Source of the DNA: Thauera chlorobenzoica
GTDB taxonomy: Bacteria; Pseudomonadota; Gammaproteobacteria; Burkholderiales; Rhodocyclaceae
Assembly (NCBI RefSeq): GCF_001922305.1
Contig: NZ_CP018839.1
Span: forward strand, 2,790,001 to 2,854,000
Length of the DNA stretch: 64,000 nucleotides
Reading direction: 5' to 3'
The translations under genes and the position numbers were made by a program. Position 1 is the first letter of the stretch, and each line of letters begins with the position of its first letter. The notes below the pieces were generated by a model. That model was given only the letters and a program-made list of their open reading frames with translations. It had not been told where the DNA came from and ran no database searches. Below are positions 1-8,176 of the stretch, in pieces.

Positions 1-877
1 GTTTGCTCTTGGTGCCGCTGATCGTCAGCGTTGCCTGGCGCCAGTCCAAGGACTCCAGAGTGAGGTAGGTCACCTCCTGTCCGCGTAGCCCCAGATCAAG
101 CAGGCAGCGCGCAATTGCGTAGTCGCGCAATCCGACTGGATCAGTGAGATCGAACGTGGCCAGGAAGGCTTCAAGTTCGGCGTCCGACAGGACTTTGGGC
201 AAGGTGGTGCGTTGCCAATCCGCGACTCTTGGCAAGGCTGCAGCCAGCCCGGCGGTCGAGTCACCGAGCAGAGCCCGATAACGAAAGTAGCTGCGAAGGC
301 TGTTGCATGCCGTCCGCAGCGATGCCGGCTGCAAGTGCGTGCTGAGTTCCGCGAAGAACTCATCCAACTGCACGCTGGCAATCTGCGACACCGTCGCTGC
401 CCGGCTTCCGAACGCCCGAACCAGAAAGCAACCGACGATGTGTAGGCGTCGGTCGCAGGTGACGGGCGCGAGGCCGCAGGTGCTCGAGAGATACTGACCA
501 AAGCGCTCCAGTTCAACCGTCACTGGATCTGTGAGCACAGCGGGCTGACTGGCCGGCAACAGCTTCAGGAGGTGGCGTAGCGCTGCCCCAGAACTCGCAA
601 CCGAGGCATAGCAGGGGACTGGACAGACACAGGTCGGCAGGTGATCGCGCAAGAAGCGCTCGACGAGCGACACAGCCTCCGGTGCCGACCATGCGATCGC
701 GTCGCACGCCATCCAATGACAGAAATGGGCGAGGCAGCCGACGTAGCCGCGAATGGTGCGCTCGCCGTAGCGCTGGCCGCGCAGCGCTACGATGTACGGG
801 TCAATGAGGTGACCGAGCGGGCCAGCGTCCAGCCAGTCGCGGCGAACCAGGGTCGCCAGGCACGGATCAGTGGGCAT
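1..877 (-). CDS. Tyrosine recombinase/integrase, 3' part outside window
   Basis: The reading frame is open from an ATG at 877 to the left edge, giving 292 codons with no stop. An AGGAG lies just upstream of the ATG. The N-terminal half looks like a SAM-like core-binding domain (helical, with a TIRGY-type segment near residue 41). The start of the catalytic domain is visible: GLRGQEV carries the first catalytic Arg at about residue 265, and GTKSK carries the beta-strand Lys at about 290. The His-x-x-Arg box and the nucleophilic Tyr would lie beyond the edge. The type resembles the recombinases found as three tandem genes in RIT elements; that is recollection, and only one gene is visible. Its start faces the short inverted repeats at 995-1051, which fits a mobile element whose end is there. 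Confidence 0.8.
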   Translation of the reverse strand, partial: MPTDPCLATLVRRDWLDAGPLGHLIDPYIVALRGQRYGERTIRGYVGCLAHFCHWMACDAIAWSAPEAVSLVERFLRDHLPTCVCPVPCYASVASSGAALRHLLKLLPASQPAVLTDPVTVELERFGQYLSSTCGLAPVTCDRRLHIVGCFLVRAFGSRAATVSQIASVQLDEFFAELSTHLQPASLRTACNSLRSYFRYRALLGDSTAGLAAALPRVADWQRTTLPKVLSDAELEAFLATFDLTDPVGLRDYAIARCLLDLGLRGQEVTYLTLESLDWRQATLTISGTKSK

Positions 878-994
878 GATGTGCTCCTGTGGTGTTTGGG
901 AACCACAGAGAACACGATCTTTTATGGCAAGTCGAAATGCGCCAGACAGCCCTACAAGCCCAGCCTATGTCAGGCGCAGACGGTATCTACAACC

Positions 995-1051
995 GAACCT
1001 TGCATAATCGAGGGCCGCGCATAATTCCTCTTATGCAAAGGTTGGCATAAC
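995..1051. repeat. Cluster of inverted repeats, probable recombinase element end
   Basis: AACCTTGCATAA (996-1007) is matched by its inverse TTATGCAAAGGTT (1031-1043, one extra A). A second pair, TTATGC (1031-1036) and GCATAA (1045-1050), encloses an 8-bp spacer, the geometry of a tyrosine-recombinase core site. A further GCATAA lies at about 1019-1024. The cluster sits between the recombinase promoter side and an abruptly starting IS66 fragment, so it probably marks an element end or recombination site. The exact boundary cannot be fixed from one end. Confidence 0.5.
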
Positions 1052-1054
1052 ATC

Positions 1055-1297
1055 AAGGCTTGGCTCTTCTCGGACACCCAGGCCGGCGCGCGTGCCAGCG
1101 TGCTCATCTACTCCCTGATCGAGACCGCCAAAGCCAACAACGTCGAGCCGTATCTGTGGCTGCGCCACGTGCTGCGCGCCTTGCCCACCGCCACCACCGT
1201 CGAACACTTCGAGGCCCTCCTGCCCTGGAATCTCAAGGCTGAGGAGTTGATCACAGCGTAGCGAGACGGGGAAGAATGGGGTTCGTGGAGCGCTTAC
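1055..1297 (+). pseudogene. IS66-family transposase (tnpC) 3' fragment and right end
   Basis: From 1055 to the TAG at 1259-1261 there are 68 codons that read as the C-terminus of an IS66 TnpC transposase: a WLFSD start, then AKANNVEPYLWLRHVL, then LLPWN near the end, all typical of the family's C-terminal domain. Everything upstream is missing and the frame begins at the inverted-repeat cluster. About 30 bp after the stop lies CGCTTAC (1291-1297), which fits an IS66 right terminus (family ends begin GTAAGCG). The element was therefore cut by the recombinase element and is inactive. Directly after 1297 a different coding frame begins. Confidence 0.75.
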
Positions 1298-3364
1298 GAG
1301 CCTTGGGCGGACCAGTGGGCGTTTCTTGCCAGCGCGCGGAGGATCGGCCGGGCTCAAGTCGAAGGCATAGTCCAGGACGCGGAGCGCCGCGGCCGCGTCC
1401 TCGGTGCGCGTCTACCGCCACCGGACGACGAAGAAGCACCGTGGACAGCACCGCCATCGCGCCGTAGCAGGGAAGCGCCGATCGTGGGTGAGCTACCGGA
1501 GGTGCTGGAGCTGGTGCTCGGCAATCAGATCTACATCGCCAAGGAAGGGCTGCATCCGGCGCTCCGGAACCGGCTGCTTCGCCTGGCGGCGTTTCAGAAT
1601 CCGGAGTTCTACAAAGCGCAGGCCATGCGCCTGTCCACCTACGGCAAGCCGCGCGTCATCGCCTGTGCCGAAGATCATCCGCATCACATCGGTTTGCCGC
1701 GAGGCTGTCTCGACGATGTCTGCGCGACGCTGACCGATCTGCGCATTCGAATTGCCATGCGCGACGAGCGCCACGCGGGACGGCCTCTGCAGGTCCGCTT
1801 CGAGGGCGAGCTCCGACCCGAGCAAGAGACGGCAGCAGAGGCGCTGCTGGCGCACGACACCGGCGTGCTGGCCGCTACGACAGCGTTCGGAAAAACCGTG
1901 GTCGCGGCCTGGCTCATCGCAAGACGCAGCGTCAACACGCTCGTGCTCGTGCATCGACGGCAACTGCTCGACCAGTGGATCGAACGGCTCTCGACGTTCC
2001 TCGGCGTGCCGGCGAAGGCGATCGGCCGCATTGGCGGGGGACGAAGCCGACCGAACGGGCAGATCGACGTGGCCATCATTCAGAGCCTCGTCAGGGAAGG
2101 TGTCGTCGACGATCGCGTGGGCGAGTATGGCCACGTGATCATCGACGAGTGCCATCACCTGTCGGCGCCGGGCTTCGAGCAGGTGGCGCGCCAGGTCAAG
2201 GCGCGATATGTCCTGGGGTTGTCGGCGACCGTTGCCCGCAAGGACGGCCACCATCCGATCATCTTCATGCAATGCGGGCCGGTTCGCCATCGCGTGGATG
2301 CGAAAACGCAGGCGGCGAGGCGGCCGTTCGACCATTTCGTCATCGTGCAACCGACGGCATTCCAGCCAACCAGGGAAGCCGTCCCCGACAAGCGCGTCGA
2401 GTTCCAGTCCCTGTACCAGCAACTGATCGATGACGAGCGCCGCAGCCGTCGCATCTGCGAGGACGTCACCGAGTCGGTGCGCGGCGGCCGCTCGCCCCTC
2501 GTGCTGACGGAGCGCAACGATCACCTCGAACGCCTCGAGCAGGGCCTCGCGCCGAGCATCCCTCATCTGGTGGCGCTGCGTGCGGGGATGGGAAGGAAGC
2601 AGCGGCAAGCGATCGCCGACCGGCTGGCGGCCATTCCACCCGAGGAGGGCAGGGTCATCCTGGCAACGGGAAAATACGTGGGGGAAGGATTCGACGATCC
2701 GCGCCTGGACACGTTGTTTCTGACGCTTCCGGTGTCATGGCGCGGCACCGTCGCCCAGTATGCCGGCCGGCTGCACCGGCTTTACGACGGCAAGCGCGAG
2801 GTGCGCATCTACGACTACGCAGATCTCCACGTACCCATGCTGGCGCGGATGTTCGACCGGCGTTGCCGCTGCTACGAGGCGATCGGCTACACGGTTCGCT
2901 TGCCGGCGAGCGCCATCCTGGGATGGCCTGCCGATGTGCCGCTTCCTTCCGATCCGCTCTGGAAACGCGACTACTCGGGCAGCGTAAAGAGGCTCGTCCG
3001 CGACGGCGTCGACTTTCCGCTGGCAAGCCTGTTTCTCCACGCGGCGCGGACGGTGCCTTCGGAAGCCGAGGGAGCAGACCGGGCGCGCAGTGCATCCGAA
3101 GCGTTTCTCTACCGGCGCCTGGAAACCCTGCCCGAAACCAAGGGACGTTTCCGTCTCAACGTTCCGCTGCCGATCGCGTTCGATCTAAACCTGGATTGGC
3201 TGAAGGACAGGCCGCAGGAGGTCAGATTGTTCCGCTTGACAGGTTCTGTAACACGGAACATTATTGTGCATGATCCACTCGTTCGCATGTCCCGACACCG
3301 AGGCACTTTTCCACAGCCAAGTGGTGGCCCGGTTCAAGAACATCGAGCGGGTGGCGAGGCGTAA
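1298..3364 (+). pseudogene. TOTE-type SF2 helicase, truncated at both ends
   Basis: The open frame starts right after the IS66 end (EPWADQWAFL...). Its first usable start is GTG 1484, giving 626 aa. SF2 helicase motifs are complete: Walker A ATTAFGKT (about residue 134), DECHH (about 219), GLSAT, TGKYVGEGFD and QYAGRLHR (about 424). This resembles the helicase half of proteins annotated as TOTE conflict-system primase-helicases, where an archaeo-eukaryotic primase precedes the helicase and a DUF559-like nuclease follows it. The primase is absent, cut where IS66 lies. The C-terminus begins the nuclease region (SEAFLYRRLE, then LPIAFD) but from about 3185 becomes unrelated sequence that overlaps the higB promoter and runs out of frame into higB. 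Probably a non-functional remnant; a residual helicase is possible. The TOTE assignment is from memory of the family. Confidence 0.65.
3228..3264 (+). promoter_or_regulatory. higBA promoter with overlapping inverted-repeat operator
   Basis: TTGACA (3236-3241), a 17-bp spacer and CATTAT (3259-3264) form a sigma70-type promoter directly before higB. A perfect 7-bp inverted repeat, TGTTCCG (3228-3234) and CGGAACA (3254-3260), brackets the -35 and reaches the -10. That is where a HigA-type antitoxin would bind to repress its own operon. HigA binding is inferred from the layout. Confidence 0.6.
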
Positions 3365-3548
3365 GCTGCTCCAACTGCATGCGGCCACCGAACTGGCGAG
3401 CTTGAGGATTCCTCCGGGCAACCAGCTCGAAGCCCTCAAGGGCGACCGCAAGGGGCAGCACAGCATCCGGATCAACGATCAGTGGCGCGTGTGCTTCGTC
3501 TGGCGCAAGGACGGCGCGCACCAGGTCGAGATCGTGGACTACCACTAG
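3270..3548 (+). CDS. higB: HigB-type toxin (RelE/HigB superfamily)
   Basis: A 92-aa protein of the plasmid-maintenance killer type (HigB/RelE fold), expected to act as a ribosome-dependent mRNA interferase. Visible family features are the LxxLHAA segment, RIPPGNQLEAL, the GQHSIRINDQWRVCF core strand and a short VEIVDYH end. ATG 3270 is preferred over an in-frame TTG at 3264 because the promoter -10 ends at 3264. The toxin precedes the antitoxin, the order typical of higBA. higA follows 9 bp downstream. Confidence 0.88.
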   Translation: MIHSFACPDTEALFHSQVVARFKNIERVARRKLLQLHAATELASLRIPPGNQLEALKGDRKGQHSIRINDQWRVCFVWRKDGAHQVEIVDYH

Positions 3549-3557
3549 GAGCGGAAC

Positions 3558-3863
3558 ATGGCGAAATTGCTTGACGAAATCCACCCCGGCGAAATCCTGC
3601 TGGAGGAATTCATGAAGCCGATGGGCATCACGGCCCGTCAGCTTGCGGCCGACATCGACGTTTCTCCGAGCCGGATCAGCGAGCTTGTCCACGGCCGCCG
3701 GCCGATCACGGCCAACACCGCTCTGCGCCTCGGCTTGTACTTTGGCATGGAGCCGCGATTCTGGATGAACCTCCAGGCGGAGTACGACGTGCGGATCGCG
3801 GTGCGTGAGCTTCGAGACAAGATCATGCCGCGCATCCGGGTTTTCCACCCCGCCGCAGCGTGA
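3558..3863 (+). CDS. higA: HigA-type antitoxin, XRE family
   Basis: A 101-aa antitoxin with an XRE helix-turn-helix (ITARQLAADIDVSPSRISELVHGRRPIT, about residues 24-52) of the VapI/HigA type, followed by the usual RLGLYFGMEPRFWMNLQ helix. It should neutralise the preceding toxin and repress the promoter at 3228-3264. An AGGAGCGG lies just upstream of ATG 3558. It is the last recognisable gene before a 595-bp gap. Confidence 0.9.
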   Translation: MAKLLDEIHPGEILLEEFMKPMGITARQLAADIDVSPSRISELVHGRRPITANTALRLGLYFGMEPRFWMNLQAEYDVRIAVRELRDKIMPRIRVFHPAAA

Positions 3864-4458
3864 GTCACCATTGTGCCGATGCCGCAGAGACCGTCGATGC
3901 AGTTCGATGCCACGAGCCGTTCAGTCCTCGGCCTTTGTCAGTTGGAACTTTCCTTTCCTGGTCGCAAGCGGGCCTTTACTTCGACGGCAGAAATGACGGT
4001 AGACGATTGGATGGGTGAGCGAGAAGCCAGATTTCACGCGGGTTTCGGGCCCTCGGAAATGATCGAGTGGGAGTAGAAGTAGAGCAAATTTATTATAAAT
4101 CAATTGCTTGTGTTTGTTTTTGAATGATTCCTGCGTAATCATCAACAAGCAAGGTTTATATGGAAAGTCCCGCTCAGAAGAAGTAACGGTACCGGCATCG
4201 GTAGCGAAGTCCACTTTGGTAAGGCACCCGCTGAGAGTAACCGTGGTGCCGCCATTGGTGGCGAACCAGCACCTCTCTGGTATGACGTTTGCTCACATGC
4301 TGCAGAGGTGCTCGCGAGCGCCATGTCCGGAAAACATCTACACATTCCGGACATGCTGCTGCCATTCAAATGATCGGCCGTAGTTGATTCCCCGCGCGGC
4401 TTCGGCGGGCAGCTGTTAGCGGTTTGGCCGGACACGTTGCTGAAAGAGGTCGTCGCGC
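3864..4458. other. Gene-free spacer with AT-rich patch and a hairpin
   Basis: I see no convincing gene in these 595 bp. At 4079-4135 the composition drops to strongly AT-rich (runs such as TTTATTATAAAT), unlike the surrounding GC-rich DNA, suggesting a promoter region or a leftover of transferred DNA. An 11-bp perfect inverted repeat, CATGTCCGGAA (4322-4332) and TTCCGGACATG (4345-4355) with a 12-nt loop, lies about 100 bp before the SNF2 helicase. It lacks a T tract, so an operator or transcript hairpin is as likely as a terminator. A 67-codon open frame at 3873-4076 has no family features. Confidence 0.6.
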
Positions 4459-6912
4459 ATGAACAAATCGAGAAAGCCGGGCGGCACCAGAACAACCCCA
4501 CCCAAGGAACCGAAACTTTCCCGGACTCAGCTCCCGCCGGAAATCTCCGCCATTGAATGGCAGCAGCGGCTGCGCCGCCAGTTTGGCCGCGAGCAGGGAT
4601 TCGGACTGGAGAATATCGGCGCGGAGCCGTTCTTTTCCGAGTTCCGCGTCAGCAACCCGCAGTCGAAGAGCAGCTATCGCGTAGCGATTCGCGGCAAACT
4701 GCCCGGCGACAACTATTGCGCCTGCCCGGACTATGCGACCAACGAGCTGGGCACGTGCAAGCACATCGAGTTCGTGCTCGCGAAACTCGAGAAGAAACGC
4801 GGCGCCAAAGCGGCCTTCGCGCGCGGCTACCAGCCGCCGTTCTCGGAGTTGTACCTGCGCAACGACGGTGGACGCGCGATCCATTTTCGCTCCGGCACGG
4901 ATTGCCCGCCGGCCATCTCGAAGGCGGCCGGGCGGTTGTTCGACATGGTGCGCGACGGGATGCTGCCGCCGGAAAAGTTTGGTGCGCTGGAGCGTTTCGT
5001 CGCCGCCGTGGCCAAGAGCGGCCACGAGCTGCGCGCCTATGATGATGCCCTCGATTTCATCGCCGGCCGGCGCGATGCCGAGCGGCGCGGGAAGGCATTG
5101 GACGAACTCTTTCGCGACGGCAGCGACGATCCGCAGCTGAACAAGCTGCTCAAGGTGCCGCTCTACCCGTACCAGGCCGAAGGCGCCTTGTTCGCGGTGC
5201 GGGCGGGCAGGGCTCTGATCGGTGACGAGATGGGCCTGGGCAAGACCATCCAGGCGATCGCCGCGGCCGAGATTCTGGCGCGGCATTTCGGCGTGTCGAA
5301 GGTGCTGGTGATCTGCCCGACCTCGCTCAAGTACCAGTGGCAAAGCGAGATCGCGCGCTTTGCCGGGCGCGATTCACGGGTCATATCGGGCGGGCGCGCG
5401 CAGCGACAGAAGGACTATGCGCTGGACGAGTTCTGCAAGATCACCAACTATGAAAAGCTTCAGCCCGACCTCGATCTGATCGCCGCCTGGGGGCCGGAGC
5501 TGGTGATCGTCGACGAGGCGCAGCGGGTCAAGAACTGGAACACCATCGCCGCCCGCGCGCTGAAGCGCATCGACAGCCCCTACGCCGTGGTGCTCACCGG
5601 CACGCCGCTGGAAAACAAGCTGGAGGAACTCATCTCCATCGTCCAGTTTGTCGACCAGCACCGCCTGGGGCCGACCTGGAAGCTGCTGCACGAGCATCAG
5701 GTCAAGGACGAAGGCGGGCGTGTCACCGGCTATACCGGGCTGGACAAGATCGGCCAGACGCTGGCGCCGATCATGATCCGCCGCCGTAAATCCGAAGTCC
5801 TGATGCAGCTGCCGGAGCGCACCGATCAGAATCTGCTGGTGCCGATGACGGAAGCGCAGATGGTCTACCACCAGGAAAACGCCGACGTCGTGACCAAAAT
5901 CGTGCAGCGCTGGCGCAAGACGAAGTTCCTCTCCGACAAGGACCAGCGACGGCTGACCTGCGCCTTGCAGAACATGCGCATGGCGTGCAACAGCACCTAC
6001 CTGCTCGACCAGGAGAGCGACCACGGCGTCAAGGCGGATGAACTGGCGGCGCTGTTCGACGGCCTGTTCGAGCAATCCGGGGCCAAGGCGGTGGTGTTCA
6101 GCCAGTGGACGCGGACCCACGACATCGTGATCCGCCGGCTCGAAGCACGTGGGCTGGGCTATGTCAGCTTCCACGGCGGGGTGCCCTCGGAGAAGCGGCT
6201 GGCGCTGGTGGAGCGTTTCCGCGACGATCCCGCGTGCCGGGTGTTCCTCTCCACCGACGCCGGCGCCACCGGGCTCAACCTGCAACACGCCTCGATCCTG
6301 GTGAACATGGATCTGCCGTGGAATCCGGCGCTGCTCGAGCAGCGCATCGCGCGGATCCACCGGATGGGCCAGAAACGGCCGGTGCAGATCATCAATTTCG
6401 TCGCCAAGGGCACGATCGAGGAGGGCATGCTGTCGGTGCTGGCCTTCAAGCGCTCGCTGGCGGCGGGCATCCTCGACGGCGGCACAGGCGAGGTCGCGCT
6501 GGGCGGCTCGCGTCTGAACCGCTTCATGAAGGAGGTCGAGAACGTCACCGGCCATGTGGGCGAGGGCGAGGCCATGACGCCGGCCGAAGAGGTGGTGGGG
6601 GCGGGTGCGGCGGTTCCGGCGGAGTCCGAGGTGGTGATCGCAGGCGAAGTGGAGACAGGCGTCGGCGCTGACGGGACGGCGCCGCCGCAAATGGACGCCG
6701 ATCCCTGGCGGGCTTTGGCGCAACTTGGCACGCAATTGGTTTCCGCATTGGTGGCGGCGAACGCCCCGGCCGCATCGGCGCATCCGTGGATCGAGCGGGA
6801 TCCGGCGACCGGCGTGCGCAATCTCAAGCTGCCGCTACCGCCACCCGAAACGGCACGACGACTGGCCGATGCGTTTTCGGTGCTGGCGGACGCGTTGCGG
6901 GGGAAGGGGTGA
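4459..6912 (+). CDS. SWIM zinc-finger SNF2-family helicase
   Basis: An 817-aa SF2/SNF2 ATPase. Near the N-terminus a SWIM zinc motif is complete: C87-x-C89 in YCACPDY and C100-x-H102 in GTCKH. The two RecA lobes follow: Walker A DEMGLGKT (about residue 254), DEAQ box (about 351), LTGTPLENK, the SQWTR lobe-2 entry, STDAGATGLNLQ and the arginine-finger region QRIARIHRMGQ. After about residue 690 comes a low-complexity Ala/Glu linker and an 80-residue tail with no recognised domain. It probably remodels or translocates on DNA. It is convergent with jetD and shares a hairpin at 6960-6987; a role in defence is inferred only from location. The start is supported by AAAGAGG upstream. Confidence 0.85.
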   Translation: MNKSRKPGGTRTTPPKEPKLSRTQLPPEISAIEWQQRLRRQFGREQGFGLENIGAEPFFSEFRVSNPQSKSSYRVAIRGKLPGDNYCACPDYATNELGTCKHIEFVLAKLEKKRGAKAAFARGYQPPFSELYLRNDGGRAIHFRSGTDCPPAISKAAGRLFDMVRDGMLPPEKFGALERFVAAVAKSGHELRAYDDALDFIAGRRDAERRGKALDELFRDGSDDPQLNKLLKVPLYPYQAEGALFAVRAGRALIGDEMGLGKTIQAIAAAEILARHFGVSKVLVICPTSLKYQWQSEIARFAGRDSRVISGGRAQRQKDYALDEFCKITNYEKLQPDLDLIAAWGPELVIVDEAQRVKNWNTIAARALKRIDSPYAVVLTGTPLENKLEELISIVQFVDQHRLGPTWKLLHEHQVKDEGGRVTGYTGLDKIGQTLAPIMIRRRKSEVLMQLPERTDQNLLVPMTEAQMVYHQENADVVTKIVQRWRKTKFLSDKDQRRLTCALQNMRMACNSTYLLDQESDHGVKADELAALFDGLFEQSGAKAVVFSQWTRTHDIVIRRLEARGLGYVSFHGGVPSEKRLALVERFRDDPACRVFLSTDAGATGLNLQHASILVNMDLPWNPALLEQRIARIHRMGQKRPVQIINFVAKGTIEEGMLSVLAFKRSLAAGILDGGTGEVALGGSRLNRFMKEVENVTGHVGEGEAMTPAEEVVGAGAAVPAESEVVIAGEVETGVGADGTAPPQMDADPWRALAQLGTQLVSALVAANAPAASAHPWIERDPATGVRNLKLPLPPPETARRLADAFSVLADALRGKG

Positions 6913-6959
6913 GTGAGGTCGACGAACTGGACACCCCGGAAAGTCGGCTGCTCTCCATG

Positions 6960-6987
6960 GATCAAGCCGGCGTGTATCGGCTTGATC
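6960..6987. terminator. Bidirectional hairpin between SNF2 helicase and jetD
   Basis: A perfect 10-bp stem, GATCAAGCCG (6960-6969) and CGGCTTGATC (6978-6987), with an 8-nt loop lies between the convergent ends. It overlaps the jetD stop codon. There is no clear T tract on either side, so termination strength is uncertain. Confidence 0.55.
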
Positions 6988-8176
6988 AGGTGCGCAGGTC
7001 ATCGAGCAGCACGTCGGCGAGCCCTTCTTCTTCGATCGCCAGCCGTTCTGCGAGCATCGCGCCGGCGAGGGTGTCGTCCCACAGCGCGCTGACGGCGGCA
7101 TCGTCGAGGGGGCGACCCGGACGCGGTGCGCCGATGACGGCGGCGCGATAGTCGGCTGTCGAGAAGCGCCACGGCCGGGCGTCGTGCTCACGGACCATCT
7201 GGTTGCCAATGCGCAGGCCCGGCCAGTCGAAGTCGCCATGGTATTGCAGCATCGCTCCGGCGGCACGCAATTGGGTGAGCAGGACGCGCTGGGCTGCGGC
7301 CGGCATGCCGTCGGTGCACACCAGCGGTGCACAGTTCGGCCCCAGCTGGTCGGCGGCGATCGCGAGCAGGTTCGGGTTCTCGCACACGAAGACCGGGCGG
7401 CCCACGACGGCCCAGGCCGGCGGCGATCGTACCAGGCTGCGTAGCGAGAAATAGGCCGGTTCGCCCGGTTCGGCCCCCGTCGGCCCGGGAAGGTTGAGGG
7501 TCAGCGCAGGCCGCGCCAGCTCATTAACCAGCACGCCGGCCGCGGCCCAGAGGTCCCGTACCCGGTCGGCGTCATCGTCAGGCGCGGCCCCATGGCGCAG
7601 GGCCGAGAGGACCAGCGTGGCGACCGGGCTGCCGCTGTCGAGCGCGTGCGCATCACCGAGCGTGGCCACGGCCAGTTGCGCGCGCGGGATGCCTGCTGCG
7701 GGCAGCCGTCGCAGCACCCGATCGGCGTCGCGCATGAGGCGAGTGCCGGCCTCGGGCCGGCTGCCACACAAGCGCTTCAAAAGCCCGAGCCCGGCGGATG
7801 TCTGAAGCGCCGAACGCAGGCCGGGGTGTTCGCACTCTTCGACCAGCTGTTGCCATTGCGAGCGAATCTGCAGGCGTTGGGCGGTCGTGTCGATGATTGG
7901 TCCGTCGAACTGCTCGAGCGCATCGCGCAAGGACGAGGCAAGACCCGCCCGGGTGAGGGCTGCGTCGATCTCTGCCACGTCGATCTGCATCGACCGCACG
8001 TGGCGCGCCGGTCGGCCGGAGAGCGCCGCGAGGGCGGCATGCTCGGCTTCGTTCAGCGAGCCCAGACGTAGAACGTCGGCCGGTGCGCCGCGCTCATAGC
8101 GTTGGCGCAGCCGCTTGCGCAGCCCAGCCAGGGCTTCGCCGCCCAGCAGTCGTTGCAGGCGGGCATCCATCGTCAT
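6986..8176 (-). CDS. jetD: Wadjet JetD-type nuclease (TIGR02679/DUF2399)
   Basis: A 396-aa protein of the TIGR02679 type with a C-terminal topoisomerase-VI-like TOPRIM fold. Predicted metal ligands are Glu266 (VFVCENPN) and Asp315/Asp317 (HGDFDWPG). In Wadjet complexes the JetD dimer is loaded by the SMC motor and cuts small circular DNA such as plasmids. The N-terminal 260 residues form the DUF3323-like part. It is the last gene of a four-gene minus-strand operon and its start overlaps the jetC stop by ATGA. Both catalytic segments look intact, so activity is expected. Confidence 0.85.
   Translation of the reverse strand: MTMDARLQRLLGGEALAGLRKRLRQRYERGAPADVLRLGSLNEAEHAALAALSGRPARHVRSMQIDVAEIDAALTRAGLASSLRDALEQFDGPIIDTTAQRLQIRSQWQQLVEECEHPGLRSALQTSAGLGLLKRLCGSRPEAGTRLMRDADRVLRRLPAAGIPRAQLAVATLGDAHALDSGSPVATLVLSALRHGAAPDDDADRVRDLWAAAGVLVNELARPALTLNLPGPTGAEPGEPAYFSLRSLVRSPPAWAVVGRPVFVCENPNLLAIAADQLGPNCAPLVCTDGMPAAAQRVLLTQLRAAGAMLQYHGDFDWPGLRIGNQMVREHDARPWRFSTADYRAAVIGAPRPGRPLDDAAVSALWDDTLAGAMLAERLAIEEEGLADVLLDDLRT

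Noticed and set aside
3873..4076. 67-codon open frame after higA
   Set aside because: No ribosome site, no family resemblance, poor codon pattern.
3864..4458. Possible CRISPR or tRNA in the AT-rich gap
   Set aside because: No regularly spaced repeats and no cloverleaf-like sequence were seen.
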